Notes: generated by a model not told the origin, from the letters alone. Positions 1-9,468 are shown, counted from the stretch's first letter. The stretch is 64,000 nucleotides of DNA from an uncultured Bacteroidales bacterium (GCA_900317055.1 ONFF01000008.1:40421-104420); one strand, 5' to 3'. Numbers and translations: made by a program.

Positions 1-1318
1 CGAAATGAATCTTTTCCACCTCGCGGTAGGCGATGCCCCTCGCCTCTTCAATCGAATCGCCATGGGCCGTCACTGCGATGACGCGCCCGCCCGCTGTGAC
101 CACATTGTTTTCGGCATCAAATGCCGTGCCAGCATGGAAGGCGACCACCTCCTTGAGGTTGTCTAACCCACTCATTTTCATGCCTTTCTTGTAAGCCTCA
201 GGATATCCACCAGAGACCATCATCACCGTAACAGCGGTCTTATCACTCTTGGCGTAATGCACCTCGTTCAAGCGGCCATTGGCACAAGCCATGAGCAAGT
301 CAGCGAAGTCGCCCTCGATACGGGTCATCACGGCTTCGGTCTCGGGGTCGCCCATACGAACATTGTATTCAATGACATAAGGATTGCCACCATCGTTCAT
401 CAAGCCCAAGAAAATGAAACCTTTATAGTCGATGCCTTCGGCTTTCAAGCCCTTAAGCGTAGGCTTCACAATTCGTTCTTCCACCCTGTTCAAGAACTCG
501 GGGGTGCAGAACGGCACCGGCGATACGGCACCCATGCCACCCGTGTTCAAGCCTTGGTCACCGTCACCGATGCGCTTGTAGTCCTTAGCCTCGGGCAACA
601 GCACATAATGCTCGCCGTCAGTCAAAACGAACACCGACACCTCGATGCCTTTCAGGAACTCCTCAATGACCACCGTGGCAGAGGCCGCACCAAACTTGCC
701 GTCGAGCATCTTGTCCAACTCATCCTTGGTTTCCTGCAAGTCGTTGAGAATCAATACACCCTTGCCTGCAGCCAGACCATCGGCCTTCAGCACATATGGG
801 GCTTTCACACTTTCGAGAAACTTGTAACCTTCGTTGAGGTTATCCTTGTTGACTTTGAAACACTTCGCTGTCGGCACACCATATTTAGCCATAAAGTCCT
901 TGGCAAAGGCCTTGCTACCTTCCAACTGAGCACCACGCTTGTCGGGCCCGATAATCTTCACAGCTTTAAGGTCGGCATCACCTTTGAAGAAATCCACAAT
1001 ACCATCCACCAAAGGCTGCTCTGGGCCTACCACAACAAGGTTAATCTCTTGCTTTAAGCAAAAGTCCTTTACAGCTTCAGAATCAGAAGGTTTTACATCT
1101 ACATTGACACCGACTTGAGCCGTTCCTGCATTGCCAGGAGCAATGAAAACATGGGCTCCTTCGCTCTGGGCCAGTTTCCATGCCAAGGCATGTTCGCGGC
1201 CACCCGAACCGAGCACTAAAATGTTGCGTCTCACAGCAGTGATGTGTTGTCCTTGGACTTCTTTCCAATCGACTGCATCTTTCTTGGCTTCGCCAGGATA
1301 CATTATTATTTTTGCCAT
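1..1318 (-). CDS. purD: Phosphoribosylamine-glycine ligase (GARS), C-terminus cut by window edge
   Basis: ATP-grasp enzyme of de novo purine synthesis that joins glycine to 5-phosphoribosylamine. I translated the minus strand directly: the frame is open from the ATG at 1318 to the window edge. The N-terminal dinucleotide-like signature LGSGGREHALAWKLAQ, the ATP-grasp metal site GNPYVIEYNVRMGDPETE and the C-terminal GGRVIAVTAHGD are all present; only about the last 20 residues are missing. The protein begins with roughly 28 residues before the usual PurD start; a GTG at 1234 (VRRNILVLGSGG) would give a standard N-terminus. The ATG lies 3 bases after the stop of the upstream glycosyltransferase gene, so the two are probably co-transcribed. 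Family assignment is secure; the start is not. Confidence 0.95.
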   Translation of the reverse strand, partial: MAKIIMYPGEAKKDAVDWKEVQGQHITAVRRNILVLGSGGREHALAWKLAQSEGAHVFIAPGNAGTAQVGVNVDVKPSDSEAVKDFCLKQEINLVVVGPEQPLVDGIVDFFKGDADLKAVKIIGPDKRGAQLEGSKAFAKDFMAKYGVPTAKCFKVNKDNLNEGYKFLESVKAPYVLKADGLAAGKGVLILNDLQETKDELDKMLDGKFGAASATVVIEEFLKGIEVSVFVLTDGEHYVLLPEAKDYKRIGDGDQGLNTGGMGAVSPVPFCTPEFLNRVEERIVKPTLKGLKAEGIDYKGFIFLGLMNDGGNPYVIEYNVRMGDPETEAVMTRIEGDFADLLMACANGRLNEVHYAKSDKTAVTVMMVSGGYPEAYKKGMKMSGLDNLKEVVAFHAGTAFDAENNVVTAGGRVIAVTAHGDSIEEARGIAYREVEKIHF

Positions 1319-1321
1319 ATC

Positions 1322-2446
1322 TTATTCGTTTATTGCCTTAATTAAAGAATTCCAAATGTCCTCAGCAGCCTTATCCCAAGAGAAATCCTTGGCACGTTGG
1401 CGGCCTTTTTCAACCAACGCCTCACGCACCTTCTCATCAAGCATCTCCGTCATGCCTTCGGCGATGGAGGTCTCGCTGAATGGGTCGACAAGCAGTGCCG
1501 CATCCTCAGCCACCTCGGGCATAGAGGTCACATTGGAGGTGATGACCGGCGTGTCGCACTTGAAGGCCTCCAAAATCGGGATGCCAAAACCCTCAAAATA
1601 AGACACATACACCGATGCCAAGGCAGCTGCCGTCACCAAGTGCAAATCCTCAGCACTCAAGCGTCCAGCGAAGACCACCTCATCCTTGAACCGCATGGAG
1701 CTATAGGCCTGCTCAATAGGTTCCGACCACCAGCGCTTCTCCCCTACAATCAGCAACTTGACATTGGATGGTGTCTGGCTCTTGAACAAATCGAAGGCCG
1801 TGAACAAACGCGCCAAGTTTTTGCGTGGATGCAGCGAGCCAACGAACATGAAATAAGGATTTCCGTTCGTATACTTGGCTCGGATGGTTTCCTGCTCCTC
1901 TTCAGATATGGGCGCAAATTTTTCATTCACACCATTGTACGCCACATCAATCTTCTCAGGTTCTATGCCGTAGCATTCCACAATGTCCTGTTTGGAGAAC
2001 TCCGACACCGTCACGATGCGCTTGGCCTTGCGGGCAAACTTCGGGAAGTATTTCTTGTAATGCCAAAGATGGATTTTCGGCATGTCCTTCGGAAAATGCT
2101 CGAAGTTAAGGTCATGGAACTGTGTCACTTGTGGCACATCAGAGCGAAGACTCAAGTAGCCGTCGGGCGAGAAGAACAAGTCGGGCTTGATCTTCTTCAA
2201 GGCCTTGGTCACCGAAAACTCGAAGAACCAAATGAACAGGAATGGGTGTCGTGCCTGCGGGAACAGCACTATGGGTTTCACATTGTCGCCGAAGATGAAC
2301 ATCGGGTCGGGCTCTCGGTCGAAGATGAAGTAGAACTCCACCTTGGGATGGTCTTTGACCATGCGACGCAAAGTCTCATAGGCCACCCACCCGATGCCTT
2401 CCAACTTGTTTTTCAGCAACAAACGCGTATTTACCGCAATTTTCAT
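1322..2446 (-). CDS. Glycosyltransferase family 4 (GT-B fold)
   Basis: Cytoplasmic glycosyltransferase of 374 residues, normal length for GT4. The C-terminal nucleotide-sugar domain shows FVGSLHPRKNL (about residues 212-222) and the hallmark EGFGIPILEAFKCDTPVITS with its E-x7-E pattern (about 285-304), followed by MPEVAEDAALLVDP. The N-terminal acceptor domain carries FHDLNFEHFP and VTVSEFSKQDI, typical of mannosyl- or rhamnosyl-transferases. The donor and acceptor cannot be deduced; a role in cell-surface polysaccharide or glycoprotein glycan synthesis is an inference. It sits between ahcY (9 bases upstream) and purD (3 bases downstream), a tight spacing that suggests one transcript although the functions are unrelated. 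Confidence 0.88.
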   Translation of the reverse strand: MKIAVNTRLLLKNKLEGIGWVAYETLRRMVKDHPKVEFYFIFDREPDPMFIFGDNVKPIVLFPQARHPFLFIWFFEFSVTKALKKIKPDLFFSPDGYLSLRSDVPQVTQFHDLNFEHFPKDMPKIHLWHYKKYFPKFARKAKRIVTVSEFSKQDIVECYGIEPEKIDVAYNGVNEKFAPISEEEQETIRAKYTNGNPYFMFVGSLHPRKNLARLFTAFDLFKSQTPSNVKLLIVGEKRWWSEPIEQAYSSMRFKDEVVFAGRLSAEDLHLVTAAALASVYVSYFEGFGIPILEAFKCDTPVITSNVTSMPEVAEDAALLVDPFSETSIAEGMTEMLDEKVREALVEKGRQRAKDFSWDKAAEDIWNSLIKAINE

Positions 2447-2455
2447 AGCGGCATC

Positions 2456-3886
2456 TTAATAGCGGTAGATGTCCGACTTGTAGGGTCCCTCGACGGGCAC
2501 GCCGATGTAGTCGGCCTGCTTCTGCGTGAGCTTGGTGAGCTTCACGCCAATCTTTTCGAGGTGCAAGCGGGCGACTTCCTCGTCCAAATACTTGGGCAGG
2601 CAGTAGACACCTACTTTATATTGTCCGCGCTTCTCCCAAAGGTCCATCTGGGCCAAGGTCTGGTTGGTGAACGAGTTGCTCATCACAAAGCTGGCGTGAC
2701 CCGTGGCGCAACCGAGGTTGACCAAACGACCTGAAGCCAGCAGAAAGATGCAGTGACCGTCATCGAAGACATATTTGTCAACCTGCGGCTTGATGTTGAT
2801 CTTCTCCTTCAGATGCTCGGTCTTTTCAAGGCGGTCCACCTGGATTTCGTTATCGAAGTGGCCGATATTGCACACGATAGCCTGATCTTTCATCTTCAGG
2901 ATGTGCTCCAATGTAATGACATCGCAGTTGCCCGTGGTGGTGACAAAAATGTTGCCTTCCTTGACGGCCTCCTCCATCGTCGTGACCTCGAAGCCTTCCA
3001 TAGCGGCTTGCAAGGCACAGATGGGGTCGATTTCGGTGACAAGCACGCGGGCACCATAGCTCTTCATGGAGTGTGAGCACCCCTTGCCCACTTCGCCGTA
3101 ACCACAAACGACCACGACCTTACCAGCAATCATCACATCGGTGGCGCGCTTGATGCCGTCGGCCAACGACTCACGGCAACCGTAGAGGTTGTCGAACTTC
3201 GACTTGGTCACCGAGTCGTTCACATTGATAGCGGGCACCAGCAACTCGCCGCGCTCGTGCATCTGATACAGACGGTGTACGCCTGTAGTGGTCTCTTCCG
3301 AGACGCCTTTCCAACCAGCCACAACCGTATGCCAGAAGGTAGGATTCTCTTTATAGGTGGCCTTAATGACGCTCATCAATGCCCTTTCTTCTTCGCTGCC
3401 CGTAGGCGCGTCAAGGAGTTTGGGGTCGTTCTCGCAAGCATAGCCCTTGTGAATCAGCAAAGTGGCATCGCCGCCGTCATCCACGATCAGGTCAGGACCC
3501 GTGCCATCGGGGAAGGTGATGGCGCGTTTGGTGCACCACCAATAGTCTTCCAGCGTCTCGCCTTTCCAGGCAAAGACGGCGGTACCCGTCTCGGCAATGG
3601 CCGCAGCAGCGTGGTCTTGCGTGGAATAGATGTTACACGAGCACCAACGCACCGTGGCACCCAACTTGACCAAAGTCTCAATCAGGCAGGCTGTTTGGAT
3701 GGTCATGTGCAGCGAACCCATGATCTTGGCGCCTTTCAGCGGCTTCGTGTCGCCGTATTTCTTGCGCAGCGACATCAGGCCGGGCATTTCGTGTTCCGAT
3801 ACTTCAATTTCCTTGCGTCCCCAAGCGGCCAAGTCCATGTCGGCCACCAAATACGGGAGTTTGCTATCTAAAAGTCTGTTATCCAT
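2456..3886 (-). CDS. ahcY: Adenosylhomocysteinase
   Basis: S-adenosyl-L-homocysteine hydrolase, 476 residues, which reversibly splits SAH into adenosine and homocysteine in the activated-methyl cycle and so relieves product inhibition of methyltransferases. The NAD-binding Rossmann motif [14 protein letters not shown] (about 257-270) is intact, as are the substrate-domain signatures [13 protein letters not shown] and [10 protein letters not shown] and the C-terminal KSDIYRY tail that closes over NAD in the neighbouring subunit (family form K-x-D-x-YRY). The length fits the longer bacterial/plant form with an inserted segment. First gene of the minus-strand group ahcY-GT4-purD; a Bacteroidetes-type promoter lies just upstream. 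Confidence 0.97.
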   Translation of the reverse strand: MDNRLLDSKLPYLVADMDLAAWGRKEIEVSEHEMPGLMSLRKKYGDTKPLKGAKIMGSLHMTIQTACLIETLVKLGATVRWCSCNIYSTQDHAAAAIAETGTAVFAWKGETLEDYWWCTKRAITFPDGTGPDLIVDDGGDATLLIHKGYACENDPKLLDAPTGSEEERALMSVIKATYKENPTFWHTVVAGWKGVSEETTTGVHRLYQMHERGELLVPAINVNDSVTKSKFDNLYGCRESLADGIKRATDVMIAGKVVVVCGYGEVGKGCSHSMKSYGARVLVTEIDPICALQAAMEGFEVTTMEEAVKEGNIFVTTTGNCDVITLEHILKMKDQAIVCNIGHFDNEIQVDRLEKTEHLKEKINIKPQVDKYVFDDGHCIFLLASGRLVNLGCATGHASFVMSNSFTNQTLAQMDLWEKRGQYKVGVYCLPKYLDEEVARLHLEKIGVKLTKLTQKQADYIGVPVEGPYKSDIYRY

Positions 3887-3924
3887 TGTTTTAAGTATTT
3901 TGTATTCGTATTAGTATGAAAAGG

Positions 3925-3932
3925 CAAAGATA
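3925..3932 (-). promoter_or_regulatory. Bacteroidetes -7 promoter element for ahcY
   Basis: On the minus strand the octamer TATCTTTG matches the Bacteroidetes -7 consensus TAnnTTTG, 38 bases before the ahcY start. A TTG about 14 bases further upstream is closer than the usual 19-21 and may not be the -33 element. The following leader is A/T rich with no Shine-Dalgarno site, as usual in the phylum. Confidence 0.6.
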
Positions 3933-3982
3933 AACAAATTTCCGACACAAATAGAAAAAGGCCGAGATTTCAAATAAATGTG

Positions 3983-3990
3983 TACTTTTG
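3983..3990 (+). promoter_or_regulatory. Bacteroidetes -7 promoter element for the SPFH gene
   Basis: TACTTTTG matches TAnnTTTG and lies 32 bases before the ATG at 4023. It is divergent from the ahcY promoter, so the 136-base gap serves both directions. Confidence 0.6.
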
Positions 3991-4022
3991 CCATCAAAAC
4001 AACAATTTAAAACAGTACTACC

Positions 4023-4838
4023 ATGAATCAACCTTACAACATCAACATCAACCCCAACAAAAAGAAAATCGGACGCTACATCGTTTGGGGCATTGTGGGA
4101 CTCTTCGCCATTCTCGTGTTCTTCTCCTCGTTCTACACCATCCGTTCATCGGAGCGCGGGGTGCTCGCCACCTTCGGCAAGATGAGTGACGAGGTCATTG
4201 GGGACGGCCTTCACATGAAAATACCGTTTATCCAAACCATCAAGCGCGTGAACGTGCAGCAGAAGAAGTTCGACGGCAAAGAAAACAGCTACACCCGCGA
4301 CGTGCAGACTTCGGAAGTGGAATACACCATCAACTATGACTTGGTGCGCGAAAACGTCAGCAAGCTGATGAAGAATGTCGGCGACGACTACCACAACCGC
4401 ATCGTGGTGCCCTTCATCCGCTCGGCCATGAAACAAAGCTTTGGTAATTTTGCGGCAACAGAAATCGTTGAAAACCGTGACGCTGTACGACGCGAAATCG
4501 AGATTTCTCTCCGGGAGGCTCTTGACAGCAACTATTTCATGAATGTCCAATTCCAAATCACCAACATCGACTTCGACGACGACTTCGAGACCGCCATCAA
4601 GGAGAAACAGGTGGCCGAACAGAATGCCTTGAAGGCCAAGAATGTCACCATCCAAGTGGAAGAGCAGGCCAAGCAGACCAAAATCAAGGCCCAAGCCGAG
4701 GCCGAGGCCATGAGCATCAAGGCGGCTGCTTTGGAGAGCAACCCCAAGTTGGTGAACTACGAGGCTGTACAGAAATGGGACGGCAAAATGCCCCAGTACA
4801 TGCTCGGCAACTCAGTGCCTTTCATTGATTTGAAGTAA
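4023..4838 (+). CDS. SPFH/prohibitin-family membrane protein
   Basis: 271-residue protein with a short cytoplasmic N-terminus, one membrane span at about residues 18-38 (YIVWGIVGLFAILVFFSSFY), then an SPFH domain (RSSERGVLATFGK through the QFQITNIDFDDDFE strand) and an Ala/Glu/Lys-rich coiled-coil (about 195-245: KEKQVAEQNALKAKN, KAQAEAEAMSIKAA). This is the prohibitin/HflC/stomatin architecture: oligomeric cages on the membrane that scaffold proteases or lipid domains. The C-terminus (QKWDGKMPQYMLGNSVPFID) is typical of bacterial prohibitin homologues. No HflK partner or FtsH is adjacent, so its client is unknown. It is a single-gene unit followed by a large inverted repeat that may act as terminator. 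Confidence 0.88.
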   Translation: MNQPYNININPNKKKIGRYIVWGIVGLFAILVFFSSFYTIRSSERGVLATFGKMSDEVIGDGLHMKIPFIQTIKRVNVQQKKFDGKENSYTRDVQTSEVEYTINYDLVRENVSKLMKNVGDDYHNRIVVPFIRSAMKQSFGNFAATEIVENRDAVRREIEISLREALDSNYFMNVQFQITNIDFDDDFETAIKEKQVAEQNALKAKNVTIQVEEQAKQTKIKAQAEAEAMSIKAAALESNPKLVNYEAVQKWDGKMPQYMLGNSVPFIDLK

Positions 4839-4849
4839 AAGACTATTGA

Positions 4850-4978
4850 GATTCCCTTACAGGGAATGGAATATTATCATCAATCAATACGCGGCGGCTT
4901 TTAGAGCTTACGACCTGCTAATTTGTTGATGCCGCCGCTTGATAAACCATGGCTTAACTCCATTCCCGTAAGGGAATC
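4850..4978. repeat. 129-bp nested inverted repeat between SPFH gene and protease gene
   Basis: The ends form a near-perfect inverted repeat (GATTCCCTTACaGGGAATG at 4850-4868, CATTCCCGTAAGGGAATC at 4961-4978). Nested inside is a second pair, GCGGCGGC against GCCGCCGC near 4892 and 4931. No coding potential. It could be a strong terminator hairpin or a small palindromic mobile element; no poly-T tract follows directly. Confidence 0.7.
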
Positions 4979-5040
4979 TTTTGAGACACTCGCAAATACA
5001 AAGTTTAATCTTAAACAATTACTTGAACACATACTAAAAC

Positions 5041-8000
5041 ATGAAAAAACTAACTTTACTACTCGTCCTGTTTTTGGGCACTTTCCAATGGGCTTTTGCC
5101 GCTCCTCTAAAAAACATCCCTGTTCGCCTCACCCAACCCGATGGTCAGGTCATCGAATGCTTTGCCTCGGGCGATGAGTTCTACAACTATGTGCATGATG
5201 CCAATGGCTTCACCTTCGCGAAAGACAAAGATGGCTACTATTGCTATGCGATTCATGACAGTAAAGGTGAAGTGGTCGCCTCCACATACCGCGTCAACAG
5301 CGTTGACCCTGCCAAGGTCGGGCTTCAACCTTATGTGAAGATTTCCGAAAAAGCCTATCAGCAGCGTCGTCATGAACGCGAGCAACACATCAGGCCCATC
5401 AAACGGCCCAAAAACCGTGAGATCAACCATGGCATTTACAACAATTTGGTCGTCTTCATCCGTTTTGCGGGCGACACCTACCACAGCACGCATTTTTCGA
5501 CCGTCGACTCGATGTTCAATGCCTCGAACTACGAGTCCATCTCGCTGCGCAACTATTTCCATCATGCTTCCTATAACCAACTCGACATCCGCTCCTATTG
5601 CTACCCCGAACCCGACGGCGAGACCATCCTTTCCTACGAAGACGACTATCCGAAAGAATACTACATGCCTTTCGACCCCGTGACCAATCCCTTGGGTTAT
5701 CAGGAAGGTGAAAACGCCGAACGCGAGTTCTCCTTGTTAGAGCGCGCCATCTACTATGTGGCCGACCAAGTGCCCGACACCCTCGACCTCGACTACAACG
5801 ATGACGGCATGGTCGACAATGTGGTGTTTGTCATCAAGGGTCAGCCCGGCGAATGGGCATCATTGCTCTGGCCCCATCGTTGGTGCATCTACGACCGTTA
5901 TGTGCCGCTGAACGGCCTTCAGGTTTACGATTTCAACTTCCAACTTGAAATCGGTGGCTATTTCAATGTCAGCACACTCTGCCATGAGATGAACCATTCC
6001 TTGGGTGCGCCTGACTTGTACCATTATAGCGATGGTCCTGACCCAATAGGTCCTTGGGACCTCATGGGTGGCACCACCGAGCCTCCGCAACAAATGAGCA
6101 CATACATGAAATACAAATATGGTCACTGGGTGGATGAGATTCCCGTCATCAACCCAGAAACTGACGCTTTCGGCACTTACGAGCTGGAATCTGTCTCTTG
6201 GGAAGGCGGTCGCCGCAACGGCTATATGATTCCTTTGACAAATGACCAGTACTTTTTCGTTGAATACCGCGACAAGAACAATATTTTCGAAAGCCAGATT
6301 CCAGGTAGTGGTATGCTTATCTACCTCATCGACACCCGATTTGACGGCAATGCCGGATGGAACGGCAACGACTATCTTGACGAAGTTTATCTCTTCCGCC
6401 CCGGCGGAACCCCTAATGCTGTTGGCGACCTCGACCACGCCTATTTCAGCGAAGAATCGGGAAGAACATCCTTCAATACGGGCACCGACCCGCATCCCTT
6501 CATCCACAACCAACCCTATCAGTTTTACGACCCAGGCTTTGAAATCACCAACATCAGCAGAACTGGCGACAGGATGAGTTTCGACATTTTGCCTTCACCC
6601 GAGGGAGAGGGTGGCGGTCCATTAATCGAGAATTTCAATGTCAATGTCAACAGTATAGACCATCAGTTGGAATTCTCTTGGAATGCCATGCCTTATGCTG
6701 ACTACTACAAACTGTTTTGCGACGGTTCGGGCATCTCCCAGGGTATCACAGACACCACTTTCGTTTTCCCCTATACCGAAGCCGACAACGGGTATCACGA
6801 CTACAGCGTAATGTATGTCACTGGAGGGATGATGCACATTTATCACGCCGAAACCCACGCTTGGGCCATCCTAGGCAACTACGAGACCATCCATCTCTCG
6901 CTCAGCTGCGAATCGCCATACGGCACCAAAGGCGGCGAGTTGGAAGTGAGTTTCAACCATCCACAGATGCCTACACAGTATTTCACCATTTACGAAGGTA
7001 GCTTGAAGGATGCCGAACTATATGTACCCGCTAACACCGAGGTCACTTTCCGCTGGAATCCAGGCTTCGACCCTGACAGTGAAGGTATCCACCTCATGGC
7101 CAAGCATTTCAACGAAAACGGCGAAGGTACCATTTTTGACCTCGACCGTCCCCAAGCTGGTGTGGTGGCCACCTATACCGTAGCCGACTCTAGCTTAGGC
7201 TTAATCGCCCCACAGCATCTGACCGCCACCTCCAACGGCCAGAGCATCCAACTCAAATGGTCAATACCTACTGAAAACCGTAGTTTCGACATCTATCGCG
7301 ACGGCAGAAAGATAGCTTCACAAGAAAGCTACGGCTATCTCGACGACAAATTCACGCGTTCGGGCACCCATAACTACCATGTGGAAACCACCATCGGAGA
7401 CAATTCCTCATGGAACCCCGACAATTTAGCCTATGCCACCGCGATGAACTACTATTGTGAGCCACCGCAAAACCTCGAAGGCACCTACAATGACGGCCAT
7501 GTGGAACTCAGCTGGGAAGCGCCCGAGTCCGTTGGGCAAGGCATGTTAGCCTACGACGACAACGAGTTTATCGAAAAAGTCGCTAATAACAAATGGGGCA
7601 TCAAGATTGAGCCTAACCTCTTGGCTCATTTTGCTGGCCATCCGCTCACACACATCGAGATGTTCGACTGTTCCTCAGGACATTATACCTTCACCATTTA
7701 CAATGGCGTGACGGCCCACGACAGCACAACCCTTTACGAACAGGGACACGACATGGAAGCCAGCCATAGCTTCGTGAAGTTCGCCTTGGACGAGCCCGTC
7801 GAGTTCGACCCCACACTTCCTTTGTGGATTTGCGTCTCTACCTCGGGTGTCAACAAGCCCATCCCCTGCTGCAACTATGTCGGCGAGAGCAACAGCTGCC
7901 TATTCAAACAAGGTTCCACATGGAAACCCGCTGTTGATGCCGGATTACACCGTTCATGGTTGCTGCGTGCCTACACCAGCCCCATCGACGGTGGCAGCGA

Positions 8001-8439
8001 CTTTACCTATAATGTCTATTGGGGTCCTGAGGAAGGCGGCGATGAACAATTGAATCTGGGTTACGAGAACCTCATGGCCACGCAGGCCAGCTACAACACC
8101 ACAGAGAACCAGAGATACAATGTGACCGCTATCTGGAACGGTCGCGAGACCGAACTTTCCAATACCATCTATCTCGGTCCCAGTGTTGGCATTGAGGAGA
8201 CAGCTGCACAAGACAATGCCTTTGTGGCCTATCCCAACCTTGTCAGCGACCAGCTCATTTTGCAGGGTGAAGGGCTACGCCATGTCAGCCTCATCTCCAT
8301 TACGGGAGCCACAGTCTTCGACAGTGACATTACTGGCGATAAGTTTGTGATTGACATGGAAAGAATGCCTCAAGGGCTTTATCTGCTGAGGGTTTGCACC
8401 GATGAGGGAGTGAAAGTTGAAAAAGTGGTGAAGCGGTAA
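5041..8439 (+). CDS. Secreted M6-family metalloprotease with T9SS sorting domain
   Basis: 1132-residue secreted protein. A Sec signal peptide (MKKLTLLLVLFLGTFQWAFA, cut before AAP) is followed by a prodomain-like region (about 30-130) and an M6 (immune inhibitor A-like) peptidase domain (about 130-520). The zinc site is HEMNH at 315-319 followed by SLGAPDLYHY, the M6 form HExxH-x5-D; Glu316 is the expected catalytic base. Beyond it lie several beta-sandwich and fibronectin-III-like modules (LTATSNGQSIQLKWSIP; NLEGTYNDGHVELSWEAP), one containing a jelly-roll-like insertion, and a C-terminal type A sorting domain (about 1050-1132: VGIEETAAQDNAFVAYPN ... GLYLLRV ... VEKVVKR). It should be exported by Sec, then passed across the outer membrane by T9SS and attached or released. 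Substrate unknown; a digestive or host-protein role is inferred. Confidence 0.92.
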   Translation: MKKLTLLLVLFLGTFQWAFAAPLKNIPVRLTQPDGQVIECFASGDEFYNYVHDANGFTFAKDKDGYYCYAIHDSKGEVVASTYRVNSVDPAKVGLQPYVKISEKAYQQRRHEREQHIRPIKRPKNREINHGIYNNLVVFIRFAGDTYHSTHFSTVDSMFNASNYESISLRNYFHHASYNQLDIRSYCYPEPDGETILSYEDDYPKEYYMPFDPVTNPLGYQEGENAEREFSLLERAIYYVADQVPDTLDLDYNDDGMVDNVVFVIKGQPGEWASLLWPHRWCIYDRYVPLNGLQVYDFNFQLEIGGYFNVSTLCHEMNHSLGAPDLYHYSDGPDPIGPWDLMGGTTEPPQQMSTYMKYKYGHWVDEIPVINPETDAFGTYELESVSWEGGRRNGYMIPLTNDQYFFVEYRDKNNIFESQIPGSGMLIYLIDTRFDGNAGWNGNDYLDEVYLFRPGGTPNAVGDLDHAYFSEESGRTSFNTGTDPHPFIHNQPYQFYDPGFEITNISRTGDRMSFDILPSPEGEGGGPLIENFNVNVNSIDHQLEFSWNAMPYADYYKLFCDGSGISQGITDTTFVFPYTEADNGYHDYSVMYVTGGMMHIYHAETHAWAILGNYETIHLSLSCESPYGTKGGELEVSFNHPQMPTQYFTIYEGSLKDAELYVPANTEVTFRWNPGFDPDSEGIHLMAKHFNENGEGTIFDLDRPQAGVVATYTVADSSLGLIAPQHLTATSNGQSIQLKWSIPTENRSFDIYRDGRKIASQESYGYLDDKFTRSGTHNYHVETTIGDNSSWNPDNLAYATAMNYYCEPPQNLEGTYNDGHVELSWEAPESVGQGMLAYDDNEFIEKVANNKWGIKIEPNLLAHFAGHPLTHIEMFDCSSGHYTFTIYNGVTAHDSTTLYEQGHDMEASHSFVKFALDEPVEFDPTLPLWICVSTSGVNKPIPCCNYVGESNSCLFKQGSTWKPAVDAGLHRSWLLRAYTSPIDGGSDFTYNVYWGPEEGGDEQLNLGYENLMATQASYNTTENQRYNVTAIWNGRETELSNTIYLGPSVGIEETAAQDNAFVAYPNLVSDQLILQGEGLRHVSLISITGATVFDSDITGDKFVIDMERMPQGLYLLRVCTDEGVKVEKVVKR

Positions 8440-8442
8440 TCT

Positions 8443-8649
8443 TCAGAATTCCTCTTCGCGCACAATGCCCATGAAGCCGAAGAGGCAGAGCAAGAGATAG
8501 ACAGGAAGCAATCCCACCAGGAAGGAAATGATACCACCCTTCCAGGTGGGTTTGTTCATTACAGGGCGTCCCATGGCCTTCGCCACCATGATGCCGACAA
8601 TAGTCAGCGCGACCAATACTGTTGCAATGATTAACCACATAATGCTCAA
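8443..8649 (-). CDS. Small two-span membrane protein
   Basis: 68 residues (or 65 from the second Met at 8640). Two hydrophobic segments, WLIIATVLVALTIVGIMVAK (about 5-24) and IISFLVGLLPVYLLLCLFGF (about 40-59), joined by a short basic loop (GRPVMNKPTWKGG), and an acidic tail REEEF. I do not recognise the family. It is convergent with the protease gene, with 3 bases between stops, and is followed upstream by the repeat island. The clean hydrophobic pattern and a start in good position favour a real gene over chance. Confidence 0.6.
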   Translation of the reverse strand: MSIMWLIIATVLVALTIVGIMVAKAMGRPVMNKPTWKGGIISFLVGLLPVYLLLCLFGFMGIVREEEF

Positions 8650-8730
8650 TTGTTTTTGTTAGGTTCGGCTTTGGAGGTGCAATAATCGTACCAGAGCATT
8701 AAGGGCTGAAGCTGTTTATCCTGTAGTTCA

Positions 8731-8784
8731 GCAGGCATGTCCTCCTTGCGTTGGCCTGTGCGTGGGCTTGGGATCTATGCCTGC
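8731..8784 (+). repeat. REP-like hairpin, family 1, copy 1
   Basis: Outer stem GCAGGCAT/ATGCCTGC encloses the core GTC...ATCT. The inner stem is weaker than in other copies (CTCC against GGGAT). The conserved loop GCGTTGGCCTGTGCGTGGGC is shared with copies 2, 4 and 5. Confidence 0.8.
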
Positions 8785-8959
8785 GGCTTGTCATTGTCAT
8801 CCGTCTTATTATGAAAACCCGACATTGCATATCGGGGTGTGATAGGGTCGTCCTTTGACCACGTCGAAATCTCTGATTCAGCGTAGCTAATCTTCGATTT
8901 CAGGACTTTGATGAACCACCCCTCATTCTCACGGAACGACAACACCTGCGCCCCTTGCC

Positions 8960-8988
8960 GTCATCGCGGGCACAGACCCGCGATCTCC
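8960..8988 (+). repeat. Short GTCAT-stem-ATCT hairpin, copy 1
   Basis: GTCAT, then stem CGCGGG/CCCGCG with loop CACAGA, then ATCTCC. The same flanks with a different stem occur at 9440 and 62373. Confidence 0.8.
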
Positions 8989-9039
8989 CTCACCGCAAGA
9001 GGGCTATCCCCTTGTCGTCGCTTCGCGTCATAGAGCGAA

Positions 9040-9093
9040 GCAGGCATGTCATCCCTGCGCTGGCCTGTGCGGGGGCATGGGATCTATGCCTGC
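9040..9093 (+). repeat. REP-like hairpin, family 1, copy 2
   Basis: Outer stem GCAGGCAT/ATGCCTGC; inner stem ATCCC/GGGAT between GTC and CTATG. Confidence 0.8.
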
Positions 9094-9100
9094 GGCTGTC

Positions 9101-9240
9101 TATTTCCGTCCCTTCTCCTTGATGAGAAGGGACCGAAGAATCAAGGCCGACATCAAGGGCCCTACACACATGGCAACCGCCCCTCCCCCATGTCGGCCGG
9201 GCCCGCGCGCCCAACCCAATCTGTCTTTGGCGTTCCCATT
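9101..9240 (+). repeat. About 140-bp direct repeat, copy A
   Basis: Matches 10405-10541 over nearly its whole length with scattered differences and small gaps. It begins with the hairpin GTCCCTTCT...AGAAGGGAC and ends in a GC-rich segment CCGGGCCCGCGCGCCCAACC. Both copies directly follow a family 1 hairpin. No gene product is implied. Confidence 0.8.
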
Positions 9241-9253
9241 CACTCAGAGCGAA

Positions 9254-9307
9254 GCAGCCATGTCATTCCTGCGTTGGCATGTGTGTTGGCTAGGAATCTA
9301 TGGCTGC
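9254..9307 (+). repeat. REP-like hairpin, family 1, copy 3
   Basis: Outer stem changed on both sides relative to copy 2: GCAGCCAT/ATGGCTGC. Inner stem ATTCC/GGAAT. Conserved GTC and CTATG are kept. Confidence 0.8.
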
Positions 9308-9439
9308 GGCACCTAGAAATCTGCCCATCTTATTATGAAAACCCGACATTGCATATCGGGGTGTGGTGGGGTCGTCCTTTCAGGACTCTGATGCTCTACC
9401 CCTCATTCTCATGGAACGACAATGCCCTCGCCCCTTGCC

Positions 9440-9468
9440 GTCATGGCGGACAAGGATCCGCCATCTCC
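9440..9468 (+). repeat. Short GTCAT-stem-ATCT hairpin, copy 2
   Basis: GTCAT then GGCGGA/TCCGCC with loop CAAGGA, then ATCTCC. Confidence 0.8.

Noticed and set aside
1397-2734. 445-codon plus-strand open frame
   Set aside because: It lies antisense across the glycosyltransferase and the end of ahcY, both with clear family motifs; it is a shadow of their codon use.
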